From NCBI RefSeq assembly GCF_028858725.1, contig NC_084775.1, positions 15,273,597 to 15,337,596 on the forward strand: a stretch of DNA of 64,000 nucleotides, in the 5' to 3' direction. The first letter of the stretch is position 1; each line of letters starts with the position of its first letter. The position numbers and the translations under genes were made by a program. Below are positions 1 to 10,174 of the stretch, piece after piece. The notes under the pieces are model-generated. The model had not been told where the DNA came from and did not search any database. It worked only from the letters and a program-made list of their open reading frames with translations. The stretch is from Colius striatus (taxonomy: Eukaryota; Chordata; Aves; Coliiformes; Coliidae).

Positions 1-200
1 TTCTCACAGAACAGTTTCCCTGCCAGAAGCACTTCACAGCAGACCTGAACTGACACCGACCACACACCGCTGCACGTGCCCGAGCGCGGCCCCTCTCCTG
101 CTGTCACAGGCCACACGTGTTCTGCCCCCCGTGTTCCCCCCTCCCTGCCCTCACCCCCGAGCTGGGCACCCCCTGGCACGGCCCAGCCCTCCCTCCTCAC

Positions 201-1371
201 CTTTCCTGGGGGTGCTGGGCGCCGGCTGTGCCGCCTTCCCCTCCGCTGCTTTGGCCTTTTCGAAGGTTTTCTTGGCATCGGCGACTTTAAGCACGTTCTC
301 GTCGTCCTGCTCCTTCCTCCCCTTCCGCTCGGGCTCCTCCAAGCCCCCTCCTCCAGCAGTCCTGCCTCCAGTCAGCTGCTCCGTGCCTGCAGCTGCCCAC
401 TGCTCCTTGGTGGGCTTGGCTGCAGCGTCGTAGGGCTCCAGCAGCGCCTCGGTCATGGCCACAGTCCTGCTCATGCTCAGAGCCAGGCTCTCTTTGCTGT
501 GGGTTCTGACAGGAGGGGCCGGGGGGGTTTTCTTCTGACTGTACAACTCGAGTATCCCCACATCTGCTTCACCTCCGAGATGCTCCGTGCTCTCGAGGAG
601 CTGGCTGCTGCTCTGCCTCAGAGGCTTCCCAGCCTCTCTAGACACCGGAGCATACTCTGCAGCCGCAGAGACCATCCTCTCGAGGCTCTTTGCTCCCTGC
701 TTGTCTGCCTTGGGCTTCCAGGCCGGCTCCTCCTCGCCAGTCTGGCCGTTGTGGCAAAGGCCGGCGGTGCCGTGGGGCCAGGGGCTGAAGCTCAGCAGCG
801 GCCTGAAGCTTTGAGCCGCGTCGCTGCTTTCCCTGTGGCCGTAGGAACCAGCTGCTGCCTCCTGCTTGCTGTGCAGGATGTAATCCATGAGCACGGCGTT
901 GCGCTCGAAGCTGTCCGACCTGGCGGGGACACTCGGCTTGCTCCCCGGCGAGGGCGAGTCCAGGCTGGGTTTGTTCACTTGCCTGCTGTCTGCGCTGCTG
1001 TCGGAGTCAGAGCGGCTCCGGTGTCCCCTCAGCACCCCTTGCAGAGCGTTGAGCCCGGCCGGGCCGGGATCCCCAGCAGTGTCCTCCTCAATCACAAGCA
1101 CCTTGTGCTCCGCTTCCCATTCCTCCTCGGATTCGGCCTCTGCCTCCTGGATCAGGCGCCTGTACTCGCTCTCCTCCAGCCTGTACACCACCGGCCTCAC
1201 TGTCCTGCCCCTGCCCCCCGGCCTCTGCCCGAGCTCCATCTCGTACACCTTCGGAGGGGCTTCTCCCTCCTCCCCTCTCCCACACCCTCGTGTCAGGGGC
1301 CGGTCTTCCAAGCTCGGGTCCCCCCCCAGCGCCCGCTGCCCTCTCCTCCTGCTGCCGCTCCTCTCTGCCGC
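201..1371 (-). CDS. Large exon of the unrecognised gene
   Basis: The exon begins after an acceptor reading CCCTGCCCAG at 1381-1372 and ends GGAAAG before GTGAGG. It is 1171 bases, phase 0 at the start and phase 1 at the end. The opposite strand is also open for most of this length, which GC-rich codon use explains. Confidence 0.55.
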
Positions 1372-1739
1372 CTGGGCAGGGCCGTGAGTGTCACCCCCCG
1401 GGTCGGGGAGGTCCCCCCTGTCCCTCCTGTGGCCCGGGCCCTCCTGGCCCAGCTGCGGCAGAGCACAATCCTCACCCGTCCCTGCAGGGGCTTCCCGGGC
1501 AGCAGCGCGGTCTCTCCCCGTCACCTTCCTCGTGTCATCCCCTACATGTCCGTAGCACTGCCAGGGGGAGGCTTCCATGGCCACCGGCTCCGGCACTGTA
1601 ATTCCTGGTCCAGATGCTTTGGAACTGGCCAGCCAAGCTCCCTCCTCACCTTGGGTCTGGGCAGCCTTTCAGCGCCGCCTTCTCCTTCCTCCGCTACTGG
1701 AGAGACCGAGGCAGCTTGGAAGGCTCCGTGCTGGGTCAT
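201..1739 (-). CDS. Unrecognised Ser/Pro/Glu-rich protein, 5' part of gene (partial)
   Basis: Two minus-strand exons join in phase: 1739-1650 (30 codons from a possible ATG at 1739, with an in-frame TGA 15 bases upstream) and 1371-201 (390 codons plus one base, ending at a GTGAGG donor at 200-195). The predicted product is about 420 residues here and continues off the left edge. It is low in hydrophobic segments, with no signal peptide or membrane helix. It carries an acidic stretch (EESEYRRLIQEAEAESEEEW), a Ser/Asp run (RSRSDSDSSADSR), a proline motif TPPAPPVRTHSKES that could bind SH3 domains, and a charged KKTFEKAKAAEGKAA segment. This composition suits a cytoskeletal or scaffold protein, but I do not recognise the family and assign no function. 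In human the neighbour on this side of SSH1 is CORO1C, which this is not. An extra exon near 1480-1560 is possible but would shift the frame. Gene reality is likely because the frame is long, biased in composition and bounded by a good donor; the start is uncertain. Confidence 0.55.
1650..1739 (-). CDS. Possible first coding exon of the unrecognised gene
   Basis: ATG at 1739 reads MTQHGAFQAAS and the exon ends CCCAAG before GTGAGG at 1649. The CpG-rich stretch just upstream (higher coordinates) fits a promoter. The ATG could be internal if an upstream exon joins at the AG near 1764. Confidence 0.4.
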
Positions 1740-2276
1740 GTGAACTGGCGTTTTTCAGCCTCATGGCCAGCAGAGACGAGGAGGCACGTTGGTGAGAGGG
1801 AGCCCATCCTCTGCGGCAGGGCAGGAGGATCTCTCCTAACACAGCAGCTGTCAGGGTTGATGCTACGCTGGTCCCTAACCCAAATATATCCCACCTGAAT
1901 CACGCAAAGGCACCTCCCAGCTCCTAAAGGGCCGCTCCACGGGGCTCCGCAGCCAGGACGCGCTGCCCTGGAGGAAACGGGGACTCTCCTCTTCTCCCCA
2001 CCCTGCCGCAGCAACCGCTCCCGTGCGGCAATCCCTCCTGCCTTCCCTCCGACCTCGCAGCTTCCTCAGGGATTTACTGCCAGCTCATCAGCGCGGCTCG
2101 TCGGGGCGGGATCCCTCCGGCGGCTCCTCCGTGGGTCTCGGGGACAGCTCGGACACCCGCGTCCGTGGCCCTGGCACCTCCTCCCCGCGCCCTGCCCCGC
2201 GGCTCCCCGCTGGCAGCGGCTCAGCCCCGCTCCGAGTCCCAGCGCCGGGCTGCGACGGGGCGGCTGGAGCGCGGCA

Positions 2277-2752
2277 CAGCCCCGGGAGCTGCCGGGGCAT
2301 CGGCAACGCTCCCCCCGAGCCACAGCCCCGGGAGCTGCCGGGGCATCGGCAACGCTCCCCCCGAGCCACAGCCCCGGGAGCTGCTGGGGCATCGGCAACG
2401 CTCCCCCCGAGCCACAGCCCCGGGAGCTGCCGGGGCATCGGCAACGCTCCCCCCGAGGCACAGCCCCGGGAGCTGCTGAGGCATCGGCAACGCTCCCCCC
2501 GAGCCACAGCCCCGGGAGCTGCTGGGGCATCGGCAACGCTCCCCCCGAGCCACAGCCCCGGGAGCTGCCGGGGCATCGGCAACGCTCCCCCCGAGCCACA
2601 GCCCCGGGAGCTGCCGGGGCCTCGGCAACGCTCCCCCCGAGCCACAGCCCCGGGAGCTGCTGGGGCATCGGCAACGCTCCCCCCGAGCCACGGGCACAGC
2701 CCCGGGAGCTGCCGGGGCATCGGCAACGCTCCCCCCGAGCCACAGCCCCACA
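2277..2752. repeat. 46-bp GC-rich minisatellite, about ten copies
   Basis: The unit starts CAGCCCCGGGAGCTGC and continues GGGGCATCGGCAACGCTCC to CCCCGAGCCA. Successive GGGAGCTGC cores at 2284, 2330 and onward are 46 bases apart. Copies differ mainly by GCCGG versus GCTGG, and by single changes (CTCGG for ATCGG; AGGCA for AGCCA). The last copy carries a 6-base insertion near 2692. Because 46 is not a multiple of three, each frame cycles through the unit, and several frames on both strands stay open across the array. Confidence 0.95.
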
Positions 2753-2759
2753 GCAGCCT

Positions 2760-3445
2760 CGGAAACAAGTTTTTCCCTGAAGAGACTCCAAAACACAAAC
2801 TTATCCAAGATCCCTATTAACGCTCTGGGCATTTCTCACAACAACTCCCCGAGCAGAGAGTCGCTCCCTTTGGATAATTCCTCCTGCCAAACGGGCTCCG
2901 GCAGAGCGGCCGGGGGCAGGGGGAGCAGGGGGAGCAGGGCAGCCGGAGGGCTCTAAGCCGTTTATTCACAGGCGGGATGCCTGGCATTGCAGCGAGCCGG
3001 CGGCTCCAGCCCAGCGCCTCTTCCCCAGCGCTTTGCCTTTTATGGTGCAGGAGGTGGCGGCTGCCTGGGCCCGCTCCAGCGCAGCGGCACAGGCGGGGTG
3101 CAGGGAAACACCTCGGTGGTCGCTCAGGAGAGGCGGCAGCAGGTCGGGGCTGAGCCGGGAGATGCTGCCGGCAGGGGATGGGTTACCCCGCAACCGACAC
3201 CCAGCGGCCGGCCCCAGGCTGAGCATCCCGCTGGCGCTCGGTGCGGCTGGGAAACGCTGCCGGGGCTTCACGGGGAGCCCGCGGGGAACAGTCCCGCTGC
3301 TCGGCCAGCGCCGAGGGCAAGGAGCGAGCGCCCACCCCGGCCCTTATCAGCGCTTATCAGCGCCGGGAGCGGCGTTACCAACGCACACGGCGGCCACACA
3401 CAACCCCGCTTGGTACCACGGCAAGTTCCAGAGCCGCCGGCGCTG
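2760..3445. other. CpG-rich non-coding DNA
   Basis: No exon is supportable here. A minus-strand AATAAA lies at 2959-2964, directly after a TGA of a short, unconvincing frame. It could end a non-coding or unannotated transcript, but nothing else supports one. Confidence 0.4.
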
Positions 3446-3536
3446 CCCTGAGCACACGGACCCGCTGCCCTGAGCACACGGACCCGCTGCACAGAGCACA
3501 CGGACCCGCTGCACAGAGCACACGGACCCGCTGCGC
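3446..3536. repeat. 22-bp tandem repeat, four copies
   Basis: Four head-to-tail copies of a unit with core ACCCGCTGCMCWGAGCACAC. Two carry CCTGAG and two carry ACAGAG, so the array grew by recent duplication of both versions. Confidence 0.9.
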
Positions 3537-3699
3537 AGCGGGGCAGGGGCAGGGGCCGGGGTGCAGCCGCGCCGGGGGGCTCGGGGCATCCCCCCTGCGG
3601 CATCGGAAACGCTGCAGCCGGAGCCGCTGAGCGCTGGGAGTGACAAACCTGAAAGCAGAGTCGCCTCTCCCCCGCCAGCAACTCGCCTGAGCTGGGCAC

Positions 3700-6600
3700 A
3701 GCGACTGACCTCACAACCTGTCACAGTCTGGGGACACCAGCCTGAGCTGTGTTTGGGCTTGCCCTGTGTGGGGGCTGCAGAGCCCCGGGCTGGGGGGGAA
3801 GCTGCAGAGCTGGGTCCTCGGCCCTGGGTTTGGCTCGTGCATCGCTTCCCTGGGAGCTGCTTATTAAACACTGGGCAAGGTCTGACACGGCAGCAACGTG
3901 GGTTCAGCTCCTGAACTGTGCATAAAAGGAAACGGCAGCTGCAGCAGAGCCACTGTCACTGCCCCGTCCTCCAAACCAGAGAGGGAGAAAGAGACTTTTA
4001 GGGAATGTGCAATGCCCATGGCAAGAGCCAAGGCTGGAGCAAACCCCAGCGGCTCAGGGGCTGCTCCCCAGCCCAGCAGCTCCCCTGGCTGAGGCTGCTG
4101 AGGTACAGAAGGTGTCTGTGTGTGTGGGCACAGGCAGAGGGGAGCAGATGGAGGGGGAGCAGCAGCAGAGCTGTGCCCGCAGCCCCTGCCCCGCCAGCTC
4201 ACCCCGCACTGGCACTGCTGCCTCTCAGCTTCTGCTGGGAAAAAGATGTACAATTCTAGGTGCTCAGAGCCAGGGGGGCTGCCCAGGCTCTGCCCACACA
4301 CACACTGGGGCAGCACCCTGGCGAGATGGAGACCCACCACCCGAGCAGCTTCTCCCACTGCAGGAGGCTGCTGTCCAGTGCCCTGTCACATCCCACCTGC
4401 CCCTTCTCTCTGTGCATCACTTTGTGCCCTAAGCCCAAACACGACGCCAAACCTTATCTTTTCCCCCTCCATAACATCATTACAGTGTCTCTCACCCCCC
4501 CTGCAGTCACCCAGCCCCAGTATGACACTGGGAAGCACTGGTGAGGAACCATCCCCCTGCCATCAGGGGCAAAGCAGGGAGTGGGAGGCTGCTCGTGCTC
4601 CTGCTGGCTCGAGGGCTCCTCCCCGGGGCAGTTGAGGGGTCTGGACCTGTCTGGCATCTTCCCACTGCCCCAGGCTCCAACTGGGAGGGCACCCAGAGCC
4701 AGGCTGCCCCACCATCTGCCCATTGAGGCTTCATGCCCAGGCAGCTCCTTTTGCCAGCGAGGCTATAAATAACCCCTCCAATGGTCACCCAGGGAATGTG
4801 CCTCACTCCAGATGTTGCCCAGCTTTGCCATGGCAACAGCACAACAGGATGTAACACTGGGCCATAATAAGAACCTCTCCATGAAGAACCAACTTTCGAA
4901 TCCTAACAAGAACAAAAAGCAAGGCCCTGGAACTGAAACTCACCAGCAGTGCCAGGGCACCCTCCGGCCGGCGCGGCCCCGCTGCCTCCTACCTGCAGCT
5001 CCAGAGATGCCAATGGCTACGGTGGGGACATGACCATCATCTCTGGGAGGCTGAGATGAGCAGGGAGCCTGCTGAGTCAGCTGAGGGAAGTGTGAATGAA
5101 ACGACCCAACAGCAAACACCTGAGCCCAGAACGGCATCAGCCAAGGGACAGGCTCTGTCCCAAAGCCGTGGGGTCCCCTGAGCAGAGCTGGGGTGTCTGG
5201 GCAGCCCTCAGAAGCCCTTGACACAAAGCCAAGTGCTCTGTGCCCAAGGGACCCAGCCCAGGGTCTCTGTCCTTTGTCAGGGGAGGGTCAGGCACCGGCT
5301 GCAGCTCCTGGTGCTGCAGCTCCTGCAGTGGGTACCCGCCCCTGCAGCTCAGGGCCCTGCTCCTGCAGCTGGGGGAAGAGACACGTTTCACCAGAGATGC
5401 TCTCAGGTGTAAAGAGAAAACCCAAACCCTGACAAACCCACCCCAGGGAGCCCATGGCAGGTGATTTTCCCAGCTGGTGAGCTGCCACCTGTGCATGAGC
5501 CCCTGCAAAGCTGTGGGCACAGCCCAGAAACGGGCCGCTGAGACGAAGGAGCATCAGCCAGCACGTGCCACAGCCAGCTCGGGGTGACGCTCGGCTGCAA
5601 GGGGCAGGGAAGGTGTTCCCCAGCCCCCCCATGTTGCTGCACCCTCATCACAGCAGCAGCAAAGCCAGCCTCAGCTTGGGCTGCAGCAAGACCTCATTCA
5701 CCCATGTGTGTGGGTTTGTACATCAGCATCACCAAATGAGCAGCCAGTGCCGGTCCCTGCCCAGGGCCAGCTGGTGGGAGCTGCTGGGAGGGAGCTGCAG
5801 GTCCTGGGAGCAGCCAGAGTACAAGGCCCAGCTGCACTGGGCTGGCAGGTGACAGACACCTCCTGCCTCCCAGCCAAAGCAACCCCCTAAAGCAAATGCT
5901 TCTGGTGGGGGTTAAAGACCCTGTGAGGCAATTAGCAAGTGTGCAAAGCTGGAGAGCACCCCCGGCCCGAGCTCTGCTGCCCTGCCAAGGTAAACACTGA
6001 CATGTTCCTCCCTGAAGCAGCTTGGGGAGGGAGAACAATCCCAGGCAGCAACAAGACTCCTCACAGGCACCCAGACAGATGCTCACTGTTTGCCTTTAAA
6101 GGCAAAATTTGGTGAATGCCCAGGAAGGGCTGGTCCCACCTCGGCGGGATGCTGGGGCGGCAGCAGGACGGGCTCAGCGCCCAAGAGCCACGGCCCAGCG
6201 CTTGGCTCCTCGGCTGTCACGCGGGGATCTGCTCTCTGGGGGAGGCTGCAGCTCGGGGCTGTGGGATTCCAAGAGGCCCCGTGGCTATGGCACCACCCAG
6301 CCCCTCTCCACACCAGCCCTTCTCCCTGCACCGTGCTGCTGTCGCCTCCACAGACGTGGCCGCTCCGCTGCCAACCCCGCTCGGTGCCCGGCCGCAGCGC
6401 CAGCAGCTCCTCACACCCAGCCTGGGGGCTCTGAGCAGAGGCTGAGCAGACAAGTACAGATTTCAGTTCTGTTCCTCTCTCCAGGAATTAAGCACATTGC
6501 TGTTTTGTTCCCTTTTCCCCTCAATAAACCTGCAGGTGAGCCCGTGCTGTGCCTTGGGTGCGTTCCTGCTGCGCTCGCTGCTCCGACAGGGCAGCTGAAA

Positions 6601-6834
6601 AGCATCTGGCACTGCAAGGACACAACCCAGAGGGACAACCCACTGATTTCTGGGGCAGCAGAACAGGACCTAAAAACCCAAGGAGTGCAGGCAGGAGAGC
6701 TGGGAAGACACAAAGCTGCTGCTGCTCAGTCCATCGGTGCCCGTGGCCGCCTGCGCTCGCTGCCTCTCGGGCTCGTTGTGCCCCTTCCCCACCTGCAGAA
6801 ACGCTGCAAACTGCTTTGGAAAGGAAAACAAAAG
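3700..6834. other. Intergenic DNA between the unrecognised gene and SSH1
   Basis: No exon with convincing splice sites or conserved-looking protein. A TATAAATA box on the plus strand at about 4764 and a plus-strand AATAAA near 6524 are isolated and not linked to a reading frame I trust. Confidence 0.5.
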
Positions 6835-6840
6835 TTTATT
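6835..6840 (-). promoter_or_regulatory. SSH1: Candidate SSH1 polyadenylation signal (AATAAA)
   Basis: AATAAA on the minus strand in an A/T-rich stretch (6820-6910) within otherwise GC-rich DNA. It is the first canonical signal I find downstream of the SSH1 stop codon, implying a 3'UTR of about 3.3 kb. Inference only. Confidence 0.5.
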
Positions 6841-8767
6841 TCTTTTCTTCACAAGAAGCACATAAAATATCCAGTACATCTGTACAAACAGAGTAACAAA
6901 AACAGAGCCCAAAAGTGCATCCTGCGTCCCCTCCTGCACACAGCCAACGTCCCGCGGGGGCAAACCCGCAGCCGGGACACGGCGCGGGGTAAAGGGAACG
7001 TGGTCAGAGCTCAGACACGAGCTGAACAGTGATGCCATCCTCACCCTGCCCTCCTCACCCTGCCCTCCAGGTCCATGGTCAGGCTGTGCCCAGGAGGGTC
7101 TCTCCCCCTCCCGTGCTGGAGCCAAACCAGCTTGGTAGGAGGGAGCCCGGGAGGGCGGCTGCAGCCACGGCACAGACCAAGAGCCCCGGCTGGCAGTCAG
7201 GCACCAGCTTTGTGCATTGGGGGTTTTGGCTGGGTTTGGGGTCACAGCCAGCAATGGGTTTGGGTTCCCCCATCACTGATGCTTCTGTGGCAATGCAGAG
7301 ATCACTGGGAGCTGCTGCCTGGCCCTGCACAGCCCTGGCCCGGCACAGCCCTGGGGCTTTGCCACACGCGGAGCAGAAGGAAGCGGTTCCAGCAGCACCG
7401 AGCTCAGGAGGTGCCGTGGTCACGGTCTCACTGCCACCAGAAACACCAAAAGCACCAAAACAAAAGGACCCAAAGCAAATAGCAGAGTGGAACAGCTCAG
7501 CACGAACACACTGTGTTTGTAAACTATGAGTAAGGCACTCAATTGGAAAACAACAGTTACAAGAGTGGGGGAGGACAAGCACATCTACCTTCATGCAACA
7601 GCGCTGGGGAAGCCGCAGGCAGGGCAGGTTTGGCTACAGAACCCTCCCACATGGCACAGGGCAGCTCCCAGCGCCCAGCCTGCCTCTGGCCACACAGCCC
7701 CAGGGGCGAGGTGAGGGCAGCTGGGCAGTGCCAGGCTGTGCCCGGGCAGGGAACGTGTCTGGTGGCTGCAGCGGCTACAGAACCGCTCTGATCTTACCCA
7801 GAGCCAAGCCCAGCGTGTGCCCTGGGAGAGCTGCTGGTGTAACACAGCGTGGAGGAAAAGCAGTGTGTGAGCAGCCCTGGCAAGGAGGAGCTGCTGGTAA
7901 AGCAGCCCAGGAGCAAACCCTGGCAGCTGAGCCCTGCCAGGGGCTGCTCCGAGCCCCGTGGGCACCACACAGCGCCGGGGTGGCGCCGTGGGTCAGAGCC
8001 TGGCTGTGGATGAGCAGCAGGAATGAGGCAAACACAGGAAACTATTGCCATGGAGTAGGGGGGAATCCTTCAGTCCTGCTCTGTGCTCTCAGCCCTAAAA
8101 ACAAAGGCTTGGGCACATCTTCCAGGGTCCCCCCACACAGCAGCTTTTGAGGGGTGAAAGGGGAAATGTGCCCGAAGCCAAAACCACACCTCAGAGTGGA
8201 GGCTCTGGGAGGAGGGACACAGCCAGGCCCTGCAGTTCTCACACTGTGGATAAAAACGCTTCATCTTTATGCTTAAGGAACAAAAAAGGTAAACTCTGGG
8301 CATTTAGGCCAGCAAAGCACAGGGCTCCCTTCCTCGGGGCAGGGGAGTTTTGATCAGGAGAGGCTCAGAACTGCTGCAGCCCTGCTCCCTGCCTCACCCC
8401 CAGCAGGGGACTGCTGTGAATGGCTTTCAGCCGGGATTTACAAGTGTGAGAGAACTTGCACTCACAGCCTGGCTGGTAAACAAGCAAATCCATCCATTTG
8501 CCACTGCTGACCCTCTGCTCTGACCCTCTGGGGCTGCTCTGACCAACCCCCAGGGCTGAAATCTCACTCCAAGGCAGGAGCAGCCACCACGGGCACTGAG
8601 AGCACACAGGTTCAGAGCACGTTCCCTCTGTGCTGCTCCATCTCTCCCCTCCTGGGCCAGGTCTCAAACACAGCAGTTCTTGACCTGGCTCATTGCCCAA
8701 AACAGTCCAAGAAAAAGTGCATTTCCTGGAGCATGGGCCAAGTGCTGCATTTCAGGCATCTCCCACA

Positions 8768-8828
8768 GCAGGAGAGCAGGGGGACACTGCTCAGGGGACA
8801 CTGCTCAGGGGGACACTGCTCAGGGACA
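8768..8828. repeat. 14-15-bp tandem repeat
   Basis: About four copies of GGGGACACTGCTCA, in the probable SSH1 3'UTR. Confidence 0.85.
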
Positions 8829-9451
8829 CCGGAGCCATGGGCCAGCGCAGGGAAGAGCTTCCTCACAGCAAAGGGAAAGCTCCCTTCGTCCCTGCAGGCC
8901 ATACCAGCTTTGAGAGGGGATCTCACCCACAGCTCCAGTGCCCCTGTCTCTCTGGAGCCAGCCCACATTTCTGCCTGACTGCTCACCCTGAAGGATGCAG
9001 CCCCTGAGAGCAGGATGATGCTCCTCTCAGCCCGGGCAGGAGGCTGGTGCAGCCCTGCAAGGACACAGACACTGGAGCTCCCCGTGCTGGGGCCGTCCCC
9101 CTCCTGACACCTGCCAGAAACAACCCCTTGGACTTCAGCAGCAGCTCCCCAGGCTGCTGGAAAACCAAGGACACAGGAACCCAACCCAACAGACAATCAG
9201 GGATCAGAGCTTCACCCCCTTCCCACGGCAGTGGGAGAGCAGCAGAGCCCTCCCTCCTCCCTGAGTCACCAACAGCCTGACCAAGGGGCCCCAGCACAGG
9301 ATCCACGACACTACACAGAGTCACACAAAGCTCCAGGGTCACTGGCCAGGCTGGGCAGCAGCACTGGGACACCACAAACCACGACAACAGCAACAACACC
9401 CACGGAACACGACGTGTGTCCTCATCTAGCCAACACCGGCACGTCACAGAG

Positions 9452-9518
9452 TCAGCACCAACAGAGCTCAGCACCAACAGAGCTCAGCACCAACAGAGCT
9501 CAGCACCAACAGAGCTCA
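9452..9518. repeat. 16-bp tandem repeat
   Basis: About four copies of ACAGAGCTCAGCACCA, in the probable SSH1 3'UTR. Confidence 0.85.
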
Positions 9519-10143
9519 GAGCTCAGCACACCTTCCCCACGCTGGCCTGCTGTGGCAAAGCCTCTGCTCCACACTCCTCCAACAGCTCCCAGCCAGGGAA
9601 CACCTTCAGACAACAGCAAGGACTGGGGGGAAGAGCCTTTCCGAGCTAAAACTCAAACTGCCACCAAGCCGAGGCCGAAGGTCCCTGGGAACAGAGGTAG
9701 TGCTTGTGTCACCATCTTCAGGACTCTTCCACAAGTGCCCTGTGTTAAGCAGAGGCTTGTGCCCCTCTGTGAAATAACAAGTCAGGATGAATTGTTTGGC
9801 TGAGCCTTTGAAACGGAACGTTTCAGCGTTTGATAGCTACACATAGATAAACAGAGCCCACCATCTATCTGTATATCCACACACACACAAACCCATCTCG
9901 CTACACTTGGCAAACGGGACTAGGAGCAGCACCCTGCGGGACAACAGGCCACAGCTCACACGCACAGCCCTCCTGGAAGCCACGCAACACGCCTCGCTTC
10001 CCCTCGTGCCACTCACCGTCACCCACTCTGGGCTCTTGCTCCCCGCTCACAGCACCAGCAGGGGCAGCAGAGGCGGCACCGCACCGACCGCTGCGAGTCA
10101 GCCGATCAGACTGCACCGCTGCAAGGGATAAAGGCTGTAAAAA

Positions 10144-10164
10144 CCCCCCTCCCCCCCTCCCCCC
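10144..10164 (-). other. SSH1: G-run tract just after the SSH1 stop codon
   Basis: On the transcript strand three G runs of 6, 7 and 6 are separated by single A residues and begin ten bases after the TGA. This composition can form a G-quadruplex in RNA; folding has not been tested. Confidence 0.6.
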
Positions 10165-10174
10165 ACAGGAGACA

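Larger units (their letters stand above)
1900..3680. promoter_or_regulatory. CpG-rich island
   Basis: CpG dinucleotides are dense from roughly 1.9 to 3.65 kb compared with the flanks, and the stretch includes two CpG-bearing tandem repeats. It lies 5' of the unrecognised minus-strand gene, so it may be that gene's promoter. No TATA box or initiator stands out. Confidence 0.45.
6815..10174 (-). other. SSH1: Probable SSH1 3' untranslated region
   Basis: From the SSH1 stop codon to the candidate AATAAA. It has no CR1 insertion, unlike the other long non-coding stretches, which suits transcribed 3'UTR. It holds two short tandem repeats (8768-8828, 9457-9520) and a G-rich tract directly after the stop. 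Open frames here, up to about 190 codons, have no splice or homology support. Confidence 0.45.

Noticed and set aside
1480-1562. Possible extra exon of the unrecognised gene (GTGAGG donor at 1481)
   Set aside because: A good acceptor and donor exist, but including it shifts the frame of the long 1.17-kb exon.
76-1743. 555-codon plus-strand open frame
   Set aside because: It is antisense to the better-supported minus-strand exon, spans that gene's donor and acceptor, and is a by-product of GC-rich codons. The translation has no family resemblance.
2023-2832. Frames of 200-265 codons on both strands over the 46-bp array
   Set aside because: All are repeat translations of a stop-free 46-base unit in shifting frames; no splice sites or unique domain.
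4762-4771. Isolated TATAAATA on the plus strand
   Set aside because: No downstream first exon or reading frame to support a promoter.
6109-7032. 307-codon plus-strand frame
   Set aside because: Crosses the likely SSH1 3' end antisense to it, has no domain, and composition changes abruptly into A/T-rich UTR-like sequence.
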